A stretch of DNA of 64,000 bases, taken from contig CACRSC010000030.1 in the NCBI GenBank assembly GCA_902651635.1, positions 244,060 through 308,059 on the forward strand, read 5' to 3'. The notes under the pieces are model-generated. The model was given only the letters and a program-made list of their open reading frames with translations, was not told the origin of the DNA and did not search any database. Shown here one piece after another: positions 33,401 through 45,700 of the stretch; position 1 is the stretch's first letter, and each line of letters begins with the position of its first letter. The stretch is from Mastigamoeba balamuthi. Its lineage: Eukaryota > Evosea > Mastigamoebida > Mastigamoebidae. The translations under genes were made by a program, and so were the position numbers.

Positions 33401-36400
33401 CCCGGCGCAGCTGATTGTGGAGCACGGGGAGACGATGCAGTCGCACGCCGACACGATCGACTGGCCATCGAGGTTCGTGCACACCAAGGAGTCGGTCGAG
33501 GCCGAGCTCGCCATGTTCCTCAAGAACCTCGACGCTGAGATCATCGTGCGGACCCTCCTGTCGCTTACAGTTTGCCAACTTGGCGGGCGCGGCCTGCTTC
33601 AGTTGTTTGATAATACTTGAATGCCGGGCTCCTCATCTGTGCGCGTGGAGGCTCTGCCCCCGCCTCCCACACCGCTGCGGCGGGTCGCCCATCCATCTAT
33701 TCCACATGAGCAAATCTTTTGCTTTGCTTCAATTGATCCATACAGGCTCCGCCAAAAATAACCACCCGCCTTTTCATTTAATTAAAAGCACGCACTCTCG
33801 CGACACCACCGCCACAACACCACCCGCAATGCTCCGCGCCGTGCTTGCCCAGAACACATACACCACCATCATCACGACCTCCACAACCACGACAACCACC
33901 GCCGCCAGACACGGCACTAACGCCACGGGACAGCGGAGGCAGGGGCAGGGGCAGGACACGCCTGTGCTGCGGCGCTTGCGGCAGCTGGCCTGCGAGATCC
34001 AGGAGATCAAGATCGACGCGTTCCTCAACGGCACGTCGTGCAGTCGCGACCGCGTGACGGCGATCCACAAGCTGGCGCAGCACGACCCCCACGGCTACGG
34101 CAACCGCCTTACGGTCATCTTCTCCAAGCTCTCGCGCCTCACAGAGGCCTACGCCCTCTGGAAGGAGACGCGCCCGCGCAGGATGACTCTAACAGAGTCC
34201 CCCTACGCCCGACTGCCGTCGCCCGCCCTGGGCCTCTCCCCGAGGTCCCCGCGCGCACCGGCGCCGTTCGCGGTGCCGCCGCTGTCGCCAGAGCACTCGC
34301 CGCCGTCGCCCAAGGAGCCCGCGAGCCCGTACATGTTCAGGGCGCAGCAGCCGCAGCCGCAGGGCCCGCTGCAGCAGCTGCAGCAGGCGCAGCAGGCACA
34401 GCAGGGGCAGCAGCTGGTGCCGTCGCCGGTGCAGTCGCCAGGGATGCACGCGGGGGCGTCGAAGCTTGTATGCAGGATTTGCGAGGAGGAGGTGCCGCCG
34501 CAGCACTTCAAGGAACACACCAAGTACTGCTCGCTGGCCAACAAGGTAACGGGCAGCAACGACACGTCGTGCGACAGCCGCATCTACGCGCTGGCCGACG
34601 TGCTGGGCGTCGAGCGCTACAAGAAGGCCCGCGGGCCCGCGGAGCACTACAGCGACGCGAGCTACAAGAGCGTCCTGCACATCGCCGAGGCGGTGCACTC
34701 GCTGACGTTCACGGCGCCCGACGCGCTGTCGAAGTGCCTGCATTACCTGCAAACGCTCGAGGGCATCCTCGAGGACACTGCGGACGTGTGCCTGCAGACG
34801 CTGGGCCGTCGTCTGTGTTCGGTCATCCAGGAGAAGTGGGGCGCCATCAACGAGTACCAGCGCCTGCAGAACGAGGCGCAGAAGCGCAGGGGCGCCGTCA
34901 ACCTCTGGGGGCTCATCTCGCTGGCGCGGCCCGTGTACATGGAGGCCACGACGCGGCCCGCGGCCGTCGGGGGGTCGATCATCTCGCCGTCGTCGCGGCG
35001 CGACGTGTCGATCGAGGACTTCGTGATCATCAAGAAGATCTCGAGCGGGGCCTTTGGCAAGGTCTTCTTGGCCAAGAAGAAGTCGACGGGCGACCTCTAC
35101 GCCATCAAGACGATCAAGAAGAGCGACACGGTGCGCAAGAACATGGTCGACAACGTGATTGCCGAGCGGCACATCCTGGGCTCGGTCAAGACGCCCTTTG
35201 TCGTGAAGCTCTACTACGCGTTCCAGTCGGAGCACTCGCTCTACCTCGTCATGGAGTACTGCAGGGGCGGCGACGTCGCCACGCTGCTCCGCAACCTCGG
35301 CATGTTCGACGAGCAGATGGCCCGCGTCTACGCCGCTGAGACGGTCCTCGCCCTCGAGTGCCTGCACCAGATGCAGTACATCCACAGGGACCTCAAGCCC
35401 GACAACGTGCGCACTCTCTGCCCTCCCAGCAGCTTCCCAGCAGCTAGGAGCCCCTGTGTCTGCAGCGCGTGGTGCCCTCGAGCACCGAGTGTACAACCAC
35501 AGAGGTGAAGCGGATGAGTAGAAAGAGCTTCCCACCAGCACTGGACGCTACACCACTACACAGCCGCGCCTTGGCCTATCTGCTCACCGGAGACCCCTCT
35601 CTCCCCTGCAGATGCTGATCAACGAGAAGGGGCACATCCAGCTGACGGACTTTGGGCTGAGCTCCATCGGCGTCATCGACTCGAAGCGCACGCGCGGTAC
35701 CTCGGCGACGGTCGACAAGGACGGGCGCCCCGTCTGCACCATGTCGCCGGGCATCGGCCTCGCCACGCCCCCCGCCTCCCCCGCAGACGAGCGCCAGCCC
35801 CGCGTCTTCGGCACCCCCGACTACCTCGCCCCCGAGATCCTCCTCGTGCGCCCTCCTCACCTGCCTTGCGGGCTCAGTTGACTCTTGGACTGACGGACGG
35901 ACTGGCTGGCCGACGCAGGGGACGGGGCACGGGCCCGAGGTGGACTGGTGGGCGCTGGGCGTCATTCTGTTCGAGTTCTTCACGGGGATCCCGCCGTTCA
36001 ACGCCGACACGCCAGAGGCCATCTTCGAGCGGATCCTGCGGCGCGACATCGAGTGGGAGGACGTGATACCGCCCGACGCGCGCGACCTGATCGACAGGCT
36101 GCTGGTGATCGACCCCGCGCGGCGCCTGCGGGCGGCAGAGGTCAAGCGGCACCCTTTCTTCCGGGGCGTCAACTGGGAGACGCTCTACGACGAGCCTCGC
36201 GACGACATCTTCGTGCCCAAGCTCGACGGCGCCGAGGACACGAGCTACTTCGAGGACCACGGGCGCCAGCGGCCCTCGGCGACGACCACGGCGCCCGGCG
36301 ACTCGCCGCTGACGGTGCCCGCCGACGAGGCGCTGGCGTTCACGGGCTTCAACTTCACCAACACCAACTGCCTCGAGGAGGACAACCTCAAGATCGCCGA

Positions 36401-36575
36401 GGAGGCCGAGAGGGCCTCGCACGAGGCCGGCGACACCCCCGCCCCCACAGCAGCCCCGCAGCAGCAGCAGCAGCAGGAGGGCGACGACAATGATGTTGCC
36501 GAAGAGGAGGCACAGGCACAGGCACGCGCGCGCGCAGGGTCAGCAGCACGCGCGCAGCAGCAGAAGAAGCCCTGA
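30463..36575 (+). CDS. PX-PH-zinc-finger AGC kinase of the IRE/MAST/RIM15 group
   Basis: Seven exons (30463-31917, 32071-32352, 32447-33268, 33411-33545, 33934-35406, 35612-35845, 35919-36575), all GT-AG and phase 0, 1,685 residues. Order: a disordered His/Ser/Pro/Gln-rich N-terminus (about 480 residues); a PX domain (RRFNQFYELDMQLRFRFP, LPRKNF); a PH domain (KLGFLRKES, RSWKRRFFGL); a Ser/Pro linker; a helical IRE-type region; a zinc finger (CRICEEEVPPQHFKEHTKYC); then a kinase. Kinase motifs are all present: SSGAFGKV, YAIKTIKK, YIHRDLKPDN, LTDFGLSS, YLAPEIL, with an insert between DFG and APE as in MAST/RIM15 kinases. The C-terminal tail has a FTGFNFTN hydrophobic motif, so it is probably a full AGC kinase. 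PX and PH suggest phosphoinositide-guided membrane recruitment. Confidence 0.92.
31931..32047. repeat. Three copies of a TGAGTCAT-bearing unit in kinase intron 1
   Basis: The unit tgcctgcgttgagtcat occurs at about 31935, 31992 and 32030 within a 153-bp intron. TGAGTCAT is the classic AP-1/Gcn4-type bZIP site; whether it acts here is unknown. Confidence 0.75.
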
Positions 36576-37620
36576 GAGGAGCGCGCGCTGGCTCGCATCC
36601 CCTTGGCAGCGGATCTCTTGGGCGACAGCCCCCCCAACAGTAACAAACTTGGACGACTCGCCCGCGCCCAACCCACGCACAACCTCCAAAGCTCGCACTC
36701 GCGCACGACCCCCTAACTCCCTCTGCCTCGCACACACCACACCCAACCCTAGTGTCTGTCTCTCTCTGTGCTCTCAACACCCTCGCAACCCACCCCCTTC
36801 ACTCTCCCTGCTTGCCTTCCCATCTACGCGTGCGAAAACAACAACACAACACACCCCTCTCTCGGCCTCTCTGGCTCTCTGGTGTCTTCCCGTCTGCCCA
36901 AGATTGCACTCGCTGGAGAGCTGTGCGCCCGCTGCCAGGGAGCACAAGCTGCAGGAGGGAGGGGGATGGCGCCGCAAGGGCACCTGCCTGTTGTATGGTA
37001 ACCAAATAAAAAAGGCGAAGGATGTTTCTGGGCCACAGCAATCAACTGTGTTGCGGCACCGCGACCCGCGCCTCGCCCGACTGCGTGAGGCGCAGCCCAG
37101 CGGAGCCCGCGGACGTCTCGCGTGCTACATCGTGCTCCCTGCACCATTGCTATTACCCTCACTACTGGCTGCGGGAGTGGCACGCCAGCTGCGTCGACAG
37201 GGCCGCACAGATCAATGACGTGTGTCTCAGATTAATGATGCGGAAAGGAGATTCGCGTATCCGTGCTACGCTCGAATAACATAAAACCAAACAGAAAAGA
37301 AGTGCCCTTCGGGTGTGTCCGCTCCCCTGCGCCGACGCGCAACCCGCGAGTCTCGCGGACGCCGCTGTGGTCCTCTCAGGAGACCTGCACTCGGTGCGAC
37401 CCGCAGCGCGCCCCGCCGTCGCCCTCGTCTGGGCGGTCTGCGCCCACCCTTCCTGCCCCCTTCATTATCCCCGACCGTTCCTTCTGTCTGTCTGACGTCA
37501 CTGCTTCACCCCCAACGCGAGCGCCGCCAGAGCGGAAGGCGGGCACATCAAGACCGGCTGCGCGCGCACGATGCCGCGGAGTGTGATCAGGCCAGGAAGA
37601 AGCGCGTGCTGGTAGTGGTC
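36576..37620. other. Gene-poor spacer after the AGC kinase
   Basis: Begins with a C-rich 3' region with cactcc/cacacc-type text; aaataaaaaa near 37005 could be a polyadenylation region. No conserved coding sequence seen. Confidence 0.45.
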
Positions 37621-37623
37621 CGC

Positions 37624-37990
37624 GTTTGAGTAGAGCGGCTGCTCGTCGCCAAGACGCTCGCAACTGCCGAGCTCCTCTTCAGGCTCTCAGACAACCCCGG
37701 CGCGCCTTTGCTCTGGCGCGAGGTGCTCGGGGCTCTGCGGCAGGCTGGGCTGGGCGCGGCCATAGGCAACACGGATCGTGGGTAGGTTTACCCCGCCGAC
37801 CAAATTGCTCTGACTGACCTGTTCTGCCCTACTCCACACTCGCCTTGCGCTGCGGCAGAGGCAAAGACCACGTGCCGTTCCTGCGCTCTTCTGCGAGCTG
37901 ATGGACCGCCGAGAGGCCACGGAGCGCGAGGATATAGCGCGGGTGGTGGTCCACGCCGAATACGTCATCGTACGGCGATTAATCTGTAAC
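37624..37990 (+). pseudogene. Unidentified coding-like fragment
   Basis: A first stretch reads as an amphipathic helical protein (LLVAKTLATAELLFRLS, then LLWREVLGALRQAG) and ends at a good GTAGGT donor near 37780. After a plausible acceptor near 37857 a second stretch reads PALFCELMDRREATE and IARVVVHAEYVIVRR, but in a different phase. No start or end is evident and the two parts do not join in frame, so this is probably a gene remnant or contains an indel. I do not recognise the family. Confidence 0.3.
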
Positions 37991-38296
37991 CCCTCGTTCG
38001 AAGGTTTCGGCCCCTAAGGCTCCTTCCACGCTCAACACCAGGACAGCAGATTGCACAGGACCAACCCCACCGAACGACCACAGCACGTTCTGGCGGCGGA
38101 TTTGAAGCGTCGGGACACTGGACACCGCTGTGCCCGACAACCCTCTCTGCTCTTCTTCTGGATCGTCACATGCTCCCCACAGTCTTCCACGCCCTTTACG
38201 CAGACCTCTTCGACAGAAGCTCCTCCTTGCGGCATCTCGCGGTTCGTCTCTCCCGACACTGGCGACAGCGTTGCCAACTGGTATCTGTACAGGGGC

Positions 38297-38530
38297 AACT
38301 GCAGGAGCATGCGTTTCCCCTCCTAACATTTAAACCGCATCTCCAGGACATTGGCGGCGAAGGGCGTGATGGAGGCATCGTACAAGACCGTGACAGGGCA
38401 GACGCAGCAGTTCTCGACTCAGCAGCTCGTCAACTGTGTGCAGCGCGGCAACGACGGCATGGGCGCCGGCTGCCAGGGGGCACCTACCAGATGGCCTACG
38501 ACTACCTCAAGTGGCAAAAGAAAAACGCCA
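38297..38530 (+). pseudogene. Fragment of a papain-family (C1) cysteine peptidase
   Basis: After an acceptor near 38347 the frame reads AAKGVMEASYKTVTG then FSTQQLVNC, the segment that follows the catalytic Cys helix of cathepsins. It continues GAGCQG and, after a one-base shift in a G run near 38477, TYQMAYDYLKWQ. The preceding exon ends RGNCRS without the usual CW. No catalytic His or Asn region follows. I take it to be a decayed partial copy; a homopolymer error explains only part of the damage. Confidence 0.55.
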
Positions 38531-39136
38531 GATACAAAACAAAAACAAAAACAACCACGAGGACTCACTTGTTCATGCTTTACACTGCAGTTAGAACGTT
38601 CACCAAGTGCCCCATAATGCGTATTCGCATATGAGGAGCTCAAGCCTGTGATCTTCTTCTGATTCATAAAGATCAGATCGTCGGGCTCGTGATGATAAAC
38701 AAATTATCAACATTGGGATCGTCTGACCACAAATGATAACAACTTACAGTTCAGTGAGGCCCTTCTGTTTTTTCATTTAACCTGGAGAGTGCAGGGGTGG
38801 CAGAAGAGGAGGGAGTGCTTTTGGTTGACATGCGGGGAACGTGGTGTGACCTAGCATATTGATTCTCCAACATATTTGTTCCTTCTCAGTAGTCACGCAT
38901 ACTGAGGGCCAGATTCTCCTGTGCCTTTCCTCACTGTTCTCACTGCAACGGAAATCAGCAGTACTTCGGCATCCCACGACATTTTCGTTTCGTGGGCTGT
39001 GTGGGCCGCATTGGGAGCAACTCAGCAATCGAGCGACCAACGCTGTGCTGCTTCCTCGGTCAAGTCTTACGCACGCAGCCACCCAACAAGGCACGTGATC
39101 TGCGCCAATGCTCTGCGACAGGCGACGACAGCCAGC
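38531..39136. other. AT-rich spacer
   Basis: Lower GC than the surroundings, with no recognisable gene. It includes the 3' side of the transporter gene. Confidence 0.4.
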
Positions 39137-40640
39137 TCATTTGGTTGCTCCATGCTCGCACTCGGCGGCCTGCTCGCCTCCGAGAAGGTCCGCAGTGAGG
39201 TCCGACTCACCCAGCCCCACGTCGCCGGTCCGCAGGGCGAGCATCGCAGCGTCGCGCCTCCTCTGCGCTGCCTTGCCCCGCGCTGGCGAGATGAGGGCGC
39301 CGAGCACAGCGCAGCAGCCCAGCACCGCAGCCGAGGACCCGAACAGCACCTGGTAGCCCTCCCTCGCGTACGCCCGCACTGCCCCCGCGTTCCCCGAGCC
39401 CTGCGAGGACTCCGACGACGGCGACGACGACGCGGGGAACGCGGCGAGCACGAGGCCGTTGACGAGCTGCGAGGCGACGGCGGCCAGCGTGCCGACGACC
39501 GAGAGCAGCGCCACGTGCTTGCCGGCGTCGAGGGCGCAGGGCAGGACGTCGTACGAGACGGCGCCCTCGACGGCGTACCACACGCCCTGGCCCACCGCGA
39601 AGGCCCCCACGAGGGCCAGCGCTGCCCACAGGCGCCTCGCGAGGGCCGTCGCCGCGAGGGCTGCGCACATGAGCGCCAGGCACGCGGCCAGCGGCGCCCT
39701 GCGGCCCCAGCGGTCGGCCGCGAGGCCCGCGGGCAGCGAGGCGGCGGCCACGAGGGCCAGCATGGCGACGCCCGCGAGCGACATGCAGCGCAGCGCGTCT
39801 GCGGCGCCCAGGCAGTCGGCGAGGAAGTACTGCAAGGCCTGCAGGAACCCCGCGGCGTAGAGCGCGCCGAACCGCTCGGCCAGCAGCAGCGCCCAGTCGG
39901 CGTGCTCGCGCGGGTCGAAGGCGAAGCCGCGCAGCTCGCGCCAGAGGCCCGGCCGCTCGGCCTTGCGCGCCCGCGGGCCCTCGACGGCGCAGCGCAGAGT
40001 CGCGAGCGGGAGGGCCAGCGAGGCGCAGGCGAGGGCGGCGGCGCAGTGCCACACGGCCAGCCCGGCGAGGAACAGCGCGTAGACGAGCGCGGCGCCCGCG
40101 ATGGTCAGCAGGGAGACGACGCCGTTGGCGAGGCCGTGCTGGGCTGCGGGCAGCGCGTCCGAGACAAGGGCCATCGTGGCGGTCTGGCCGCAGGCGACGC
40201 AGAGCTGCACGAGCGCGTAGGCGGCGGCCACGCAGGGCAGCGACTCCGCCCAAGAGGCTGCGGCCCACAGGGACCACGCGGCAACGAGGCCCAGGGCGCT
40301 GGCGAGCACGAAGGGCCTGCGGCGGCCCCACCAGCCCGCGGGGCGCAGGCGGTCGCTGGCGGCCCCGAAGGCCAGCGCGAGCAGCGACAGCGCGGAGCCC
40401 AGCGCGCCGATGGCGCCCGCGAGCTCCGAGGCAGAGGCCGGGGCCAGGCGCCGGGTCTCGTGTGGCAGAGCCAGCGCACTGAGCCTGCGGAGGAGCGAAT
40501 TAATGGCAGCAGACAAGCAAAAAAAAACTAAGTCAACGGGGGAGACGGGAGCTCTACTGGGTGGAGCCCGCGGTGGCCGCCACCATCGCGAGCATCGAGG
40601 TGATGCGCAGGGGAGGCATCTTGGGGGGCTCCTCAGCCAT
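39137..40640 (-). CDS. MFS transporter, GPH sugar-type
   Basis: Two exons (40640-40558 with a GTAGAG donor; 40484-39137), 476 residues, with about twelve hydrophobic helices. The loop 2-3 signature reads GAASDRLRPAGWWGRRRPFV, matching GxxSDRxxxxxGRRRP of sucrose/H+ and related symporters. The second half repeats it weakly as AADRWGRRAPL. The long central loop carries RKAERPGLWREL. The start is placed at the ATG giving MAEEPPKMPPLRI before the first helix. The substrate is probably a sugar; this is an inference from family only. It is divergent from the GH128 gene (227 bp between starts). Confidence 0.85.
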
Positions 40641-40866
40641 CGGTCGAGCCTGCAATGGAAACCAGAAAAACCCGGAAGGAACCGCAGAGAACCGTTATGG
40701 CCCAGAACAGCGGGAACTGCACACACAGCGCGCAGTCACCGAGCACCGACGGGGCGCGTGGGGTCTGCTGAGGAGGCCCCAGATATCAGGAAGATATCTG
40801 CCCTGCGGGGAGATCTCGCCGATATTCGGTTCTGTGCACAACCGTAACAACTGCTTGCCTGTGAAA

Positions 40867-42642
40867 ATGTGCACCTCCTCCACACCGACGGGGTTCGCTC
40901 TTCTGTTTCTGGCAGGGCTCGCTGCCTCGGCCTCGTGCAAGCGCGGCGTGGCGTACAGCTTCAAGAAGCAGGCGGACATCGCAGCCATCTCTTCTGCCAG
41001 CTGGTGGTACAACTGGGCCACAAAGTGCGCTGCCTCTCTTCTCTGCCCCGCCTTTTTTGTGCAGCGCTGGGAAAATGAATTCGAACACAAAATTAAAGTG
41101 CAGCTCCAACTGCAACTTCAAGATCGACTGAACATCACCCCGCAGACCGGACCCCGGCATGGAGAACACCGGCGTGGAGTTCGTGCCCATGGTGTGGGGC
41201 GGGGACTTCGACGTGGACAAGGTCGCCAGCGAGATCCCCAAGGCACGCTCGCCTTTTTTTTTGCTCCCACAAAGTCTGTTTTTAGGGGTTTATGAATTTG
41301 TGCAGCCGTTGCTGACAGTGCTCTGCGCATCACGCACAGGGGTCCAAGTACCTGCTGGGCTTCAACGAGCCCAACTTCAAAGATCAGTCGCACATGACCG
41401 CGGAGACGGCCGCCAAGCGCTGGAAGGATGTCGAGAAGGTCGCGGAGAAGGCCGGCATCGAGGTCCTCGTCGGCCCCGCAGTGAACTGGAGCCCCAACCC
41501 CGAGTTCGGCAGGCACGTCCGCACCACTGCGCTGCCCCCGCTGCTGTTAGCTGGATGGGGCCTCACGCCTGCAGCGCAGGGACCCCGTGCTGTACGTCAA
41601 GGATTTCTTGGGCAACTGCACGGGGTGCAGGGTCGACGCCATCGCGGTGCACAACTACATGTGCTACCCCGTCAACGTCCGCAACTACGTCTCGAGCTTC
41701 TTCGTCTTCAACAAGCCCATCTGGCTCACCGAGTTCGCCTGCGGGGAGGACGGGTACGCCCCCACCTGCCGCACGTCTGTCCCTCGACCCCCTCGATTCT
41801 GACCGGTCTGCTTGGCGCGTCTCACGTCCAGGAGAAAAACTGATCCTGAGAGGCAGAAGGACTACATGACCTCGGTCAACTGGCTCGAGTCGCAGCCCAA
41901 CGTTGCGCGCTACGCGTGGTTCTCGGCGAGGTCGACAGAGCTCCCCCCCTCGAACCTCCTGACGGCGCAGGACGGGCAGCTCACTGAGCTCGGCAACCTC
42001 TACAACAGCTTCGCCGGGGCGCCGTGCGCCTCCCCGCAGTCGGAGAGCCACGCCCAGGCCTCCTCGCGCCCGGGGAGCCAGACCCAGGCCTCCTCTCACC
42101 ACTCCTCCCACACCTCTCGCACCTCCTCCCACACCTCCTCTCACCCCGAGAGCCATGCCCATGCTTCCTCGCAGCACGTAAGTCATTCCCTGCATGCCTC
42201 TCCTTCATCCCACACACTCTCTAAGCCCGTCGTGATATCAGAACGGAGGCAGCAGTGCGTCGGCGATCTCTCTGGGAGCTCTGATTCTCTCTCTCTTGCT
42301 CTGGGAGTAGTCCAAATACACAGCACAGAACAGTGCTTTTGTGGCAATCCGGTTGACAATACACGAGGTTTCGAGGTCGGGCCTCACACCACAGATGTCC
42401 CAGGGAGCCTGAAGAAACGGCATGCAGCCATTTCAAGCGTGATCGCGACACGCACTCTGTGTTGCCTCCTGCTACGCAATACAGGCTGGCCTGCGCCGAT
42501 GTACCAATCGACGAGCTGCGCAGGCAACGCAGGAGACCCTCGAAAGCCCCGAGGCGCGCCATCAACCGAGGTTGCGTTATGCACTGCGACCGATTCTCCA
42601 CCTTCTGGCACAAAGAAAGCTCTGTCAGCACAGCGGCGATAA
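40867..42642 (+). CDS. Secreted GH128-like beta-1,3-glucanase
   Basis: Exons 40867-41024, 41146-41242, 41340-41512, 41580-41753 and from 41832. Signal peptide TGFALLFLAGLAASASC; mature start KRGVAYSFKK. GH128 features in order: WWYNWATKPDPG, VEFVPMVWGG, the acid/base Glu in LLGFNEPNF, and the nucleophile Glu in IWLTEFACGED. A Ser/His/Thr-rich tail follows, like a stalk for wall or surface display. Intron 2 needs a GC donor (GCACGC). Intron 3 fits either a GC donor at 41513 or a GT donor at 41516 with another acceptor. After 42177 a GTAAGT donor appears while the frame also stays open to 42642, so the true 3' end lies somewhere in 42178-42741. Confidence 0.82.
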
Positions 42643-42741
42643 GCCCTCCAAGACCGCACACTGGTTCACAGCCCCATAGTCACAGAGGGGAGATGAGTCT
42701 TGTTATTCTATTCGTGGTGGCAGCACGGGGTCACCGGCTCC

Positions 42742-45700
42742 TCACCAATCGAGAGCACGGGCGACGCTCAGCAGGGCCAACAGAAGGCAGGGGGCGGCAG
42801 ACACAGACGTCTGCGACTTGGCGCTGGAGGAGTCCCGCACGTGCTGTCCAGACGACGTCTCGGCCTCAGCGGACCTGCTCGACGACACCGCAGACGCCGA
42901 GGCACTGCTGCTCTGACGCGGGGCACCCGAGCTGCTGCTACTGGCCCCCTGAGCACTCGGAGACGACCCAGAGCTCCTGCTGCTGCTGGCGCTGCCCGAG
43001 CTCTGCGCGGGGGCTGCGCACGAGTCGAACACGGCAGCGGCGCCCGGCAACACCAGCGGGTGCTGCAGGGTGAAGACCCTCCCCAGCGAGCTGCGCACCA
43101 TGAACACAGGCGAGCCCTGCTTCTTGCCGTACACGTGCCGCAGCTGCGTCCCCCACTCTGGCAGGCGCGAGCACGCAATCAGTGTTTCCGCGGGCCCAAG
43201 TCAATTGAACGCTGGCGGGCAGAGAAATCGAACCGTATGTCTCCATCGGAGACGCGTCGCCCCAGAGGACCATCGCCTCCGTGGCGTTGAAGCTCGTGTC
43301 GTTGAGGGCGAGCGCGATCAGCGTGGCGTTGCCCGCGCCCTCGGCCGCGGCGACCGTGTGGCACGCGGGCCTCTGCTGGCCCAGCAGCGCGACGACGTTC
43401 CTGGCGAACCCCACGCGCATCGCGGCGGGCATGTTCTCCATCCCCAGCGCCGACACCGCGCAGGCCGAGTGGAAGCTCAGCTCCCCGGGCATCTCCTGGT
43501 GCACAAACGCCTTGGCCAGCAGCTGCGCGGGGGCCGCGTGAGGCGCGGGCGCTGAGGGCACGAGGGGCGGGGGGGGGAGCGCACAGCGGTCGCGTTGAGG
43601 GCCGAGGGCATGAAGAGGGGGATCTCGCTGTTCTTGCCCTTGTAGTCGATGGCCCGCAGCTTCTGCGCGCTCGCCAGCGCCGCGGGCGCGGTCGCGAAGG
43701 CCCTGGGGGTCGCCACGTGCGGCCTGACGCCCGTCACGGTCGTCTCGTCCTGCGCGGGGGCTGCGGTGAGTTGCGGCGCAGGCCTGCGAGCGGACGCACG
43801 TCGTAGAAGTCTGTGCCGCAGAGCACCTCGAGGGTGAGGCCGCTCATCGGGGGGATCCCCCACAGCTGCGGCAGCGCCTGGCCCATCGTCACCAGCGCCG
43901 TCCCCGAGTTGGTGAGCCTGCGGTGGGCCAGCGCGTGAGCCCTGCCGGGGAGGAAGAGGGGAGGGGAGGGAAGGGGAGGGGCCCGCACTCGGTGGTGAAG
44001 CCCTGCATCATTGTGAGGCGCGTGTACGAGGCCTGCGGGAAGACGCTGCCCGTGAAGACGACGACGGCCCTGTTGCGGCCGTAGAGCGCCTCCGGGGGGT
44101 ACTGGAAGGAGCCGTTGCAGCCCACGTCCCAGAGGCCCGTCGACCAGCCCGCCTGCCGGAACGCCTGCACGTAGGCCTGCGAGACGTCGGGCGTGCCGTA
44201 GCACGAGCTGAAGTCCATGTCCACCAGCAGCACGTCCGTCGTCTTGGGCAGCATCGCCCTCGCCCACAGCGGCGCGTGCGCCACCACCGCCCCCTCGCTC
44301 TCGATCACCAGGTGCGCCTGCAACATTCCCGCGCAGGGGCCCAAGTCAATTGAATTCCGCCCACGAGACCACCAAAGCGGAGGCCGCGGCTGCCTACCGA
44401 GTGGTCGCCCGCTGACGACGTGTTGACCGACACGTGGACGACGAGGACCTCGCCGGCAGCGAGCGCGTCGACGGCTGCGGGCTGCACGGCGAACGCGGCG
44501 GCGCCGCCCGCGTAGACGCCGGCGATGGCGGCGACGCGCAGCGACACGTTGCGCAGCGCCACGTAGGCCGCGACGCGGACGACGGCGACGGTGGCGCGGC
44601 CCGCGGGGACGAGCGAGAAGCTGAGGGCCGGGGGGTCGAGGAAGAGCGCGGGGCTGAGGGCCGCGAGGGCGTCGACGCGCCCGGCGCCCGTCTCGAGGGG
44701 CCCCGCCTGGTTGGCCCTGTTCTGCGACGTGTAGACGCGCGTCGACGACGTAGTCATCAGCGCGCTCTTGACCTCGGCGGGGCTGAACGCCGGGTGCGCC
44801 TGCAGGACCAGCGCGGCGGCGCCCGCGACCTGCGGGGCGGCCATCGACGTGCCCGAGGCGCTGCCGTAGCCAAAGTGCGCCTGCGAGCCGACGCCCTGGC
44901 CGAAGCCCGCGGCGACGACCTGGTAGCCCGGGGCGGCCACGTCGATGCCCATGCCGAGGTCCGTGCTGGGCCCGCGGCTGCTGAACGTCGCCACGATGTC
45001 GGCGCGGTAGTTGGGCGTCGCGTAGCCCTGCGGGGCGACGACGACGGCGGCGCCCCCGGGCCGCTGCGACATCGCGACGAGCGTCGGCTCGGCGCTGGCG
45101 TCGACGGCGACGACGGCCAGGCCCGCGGCGGAGACGCTGGCGCCGTGCGAGCTGAGGACGACGAGCATCGAGGCGCCCGCGCGGAGGGCAGCGGCGGCCT
45201 TGTCGTCGAGCGAGCAGCCGCCCGACGTGTCGCCGTCGCGCACGAGCAGTGCGCTGCCGTTGTGGCTGCCGTTGGCCAGCGCGCAGCCGCCCGACTCGGC
45301 AACCGTGGGCACCTCGAGCCTCTGGGGCACAGCCGACGCCTCTGTCGACGCCACCACAGAAACTGCGGATGAAAACAAACGGGGTCAGAAAGGGGGAGCG
45401 GAAATACCGCACAGGCTATTCAATTGATTGGCAACGCCGTGATTCAGCATATGCTCCCCTCACTTCCAGATTCCACTGGCAGCGCAACAGGCCAGCTGGA
45501 GTCCAGCCAGCGATTGAAAAAACACACAATGGGGAGCAGTGCCCCCAATGAAATCAATTGACACTCGCGTAAAAACGACAAACAGACACGCAAAGAGGCA
45601 CTTTCACTGGCGCTGCACGCAGTCGCCGGTCCAGAGTCCTCGCAGGGGCACCGAGAGAGCGAGCGAGTGGGGGGGGAGAGGGGCACCGGAGATGTAGCCG

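Noticed and set aside
34038-35541. Long frames on both strands inside the AGC kinase exon 5
   Set aside because: They are shadows of the conserved kinase exon.
42178-42642. Certain C-terminal extension of the GH128 protein
   Set aside because: The frame stays open, but a strong GTAAGT donor begins it and the translation loses all family character; the true end is undetermined.
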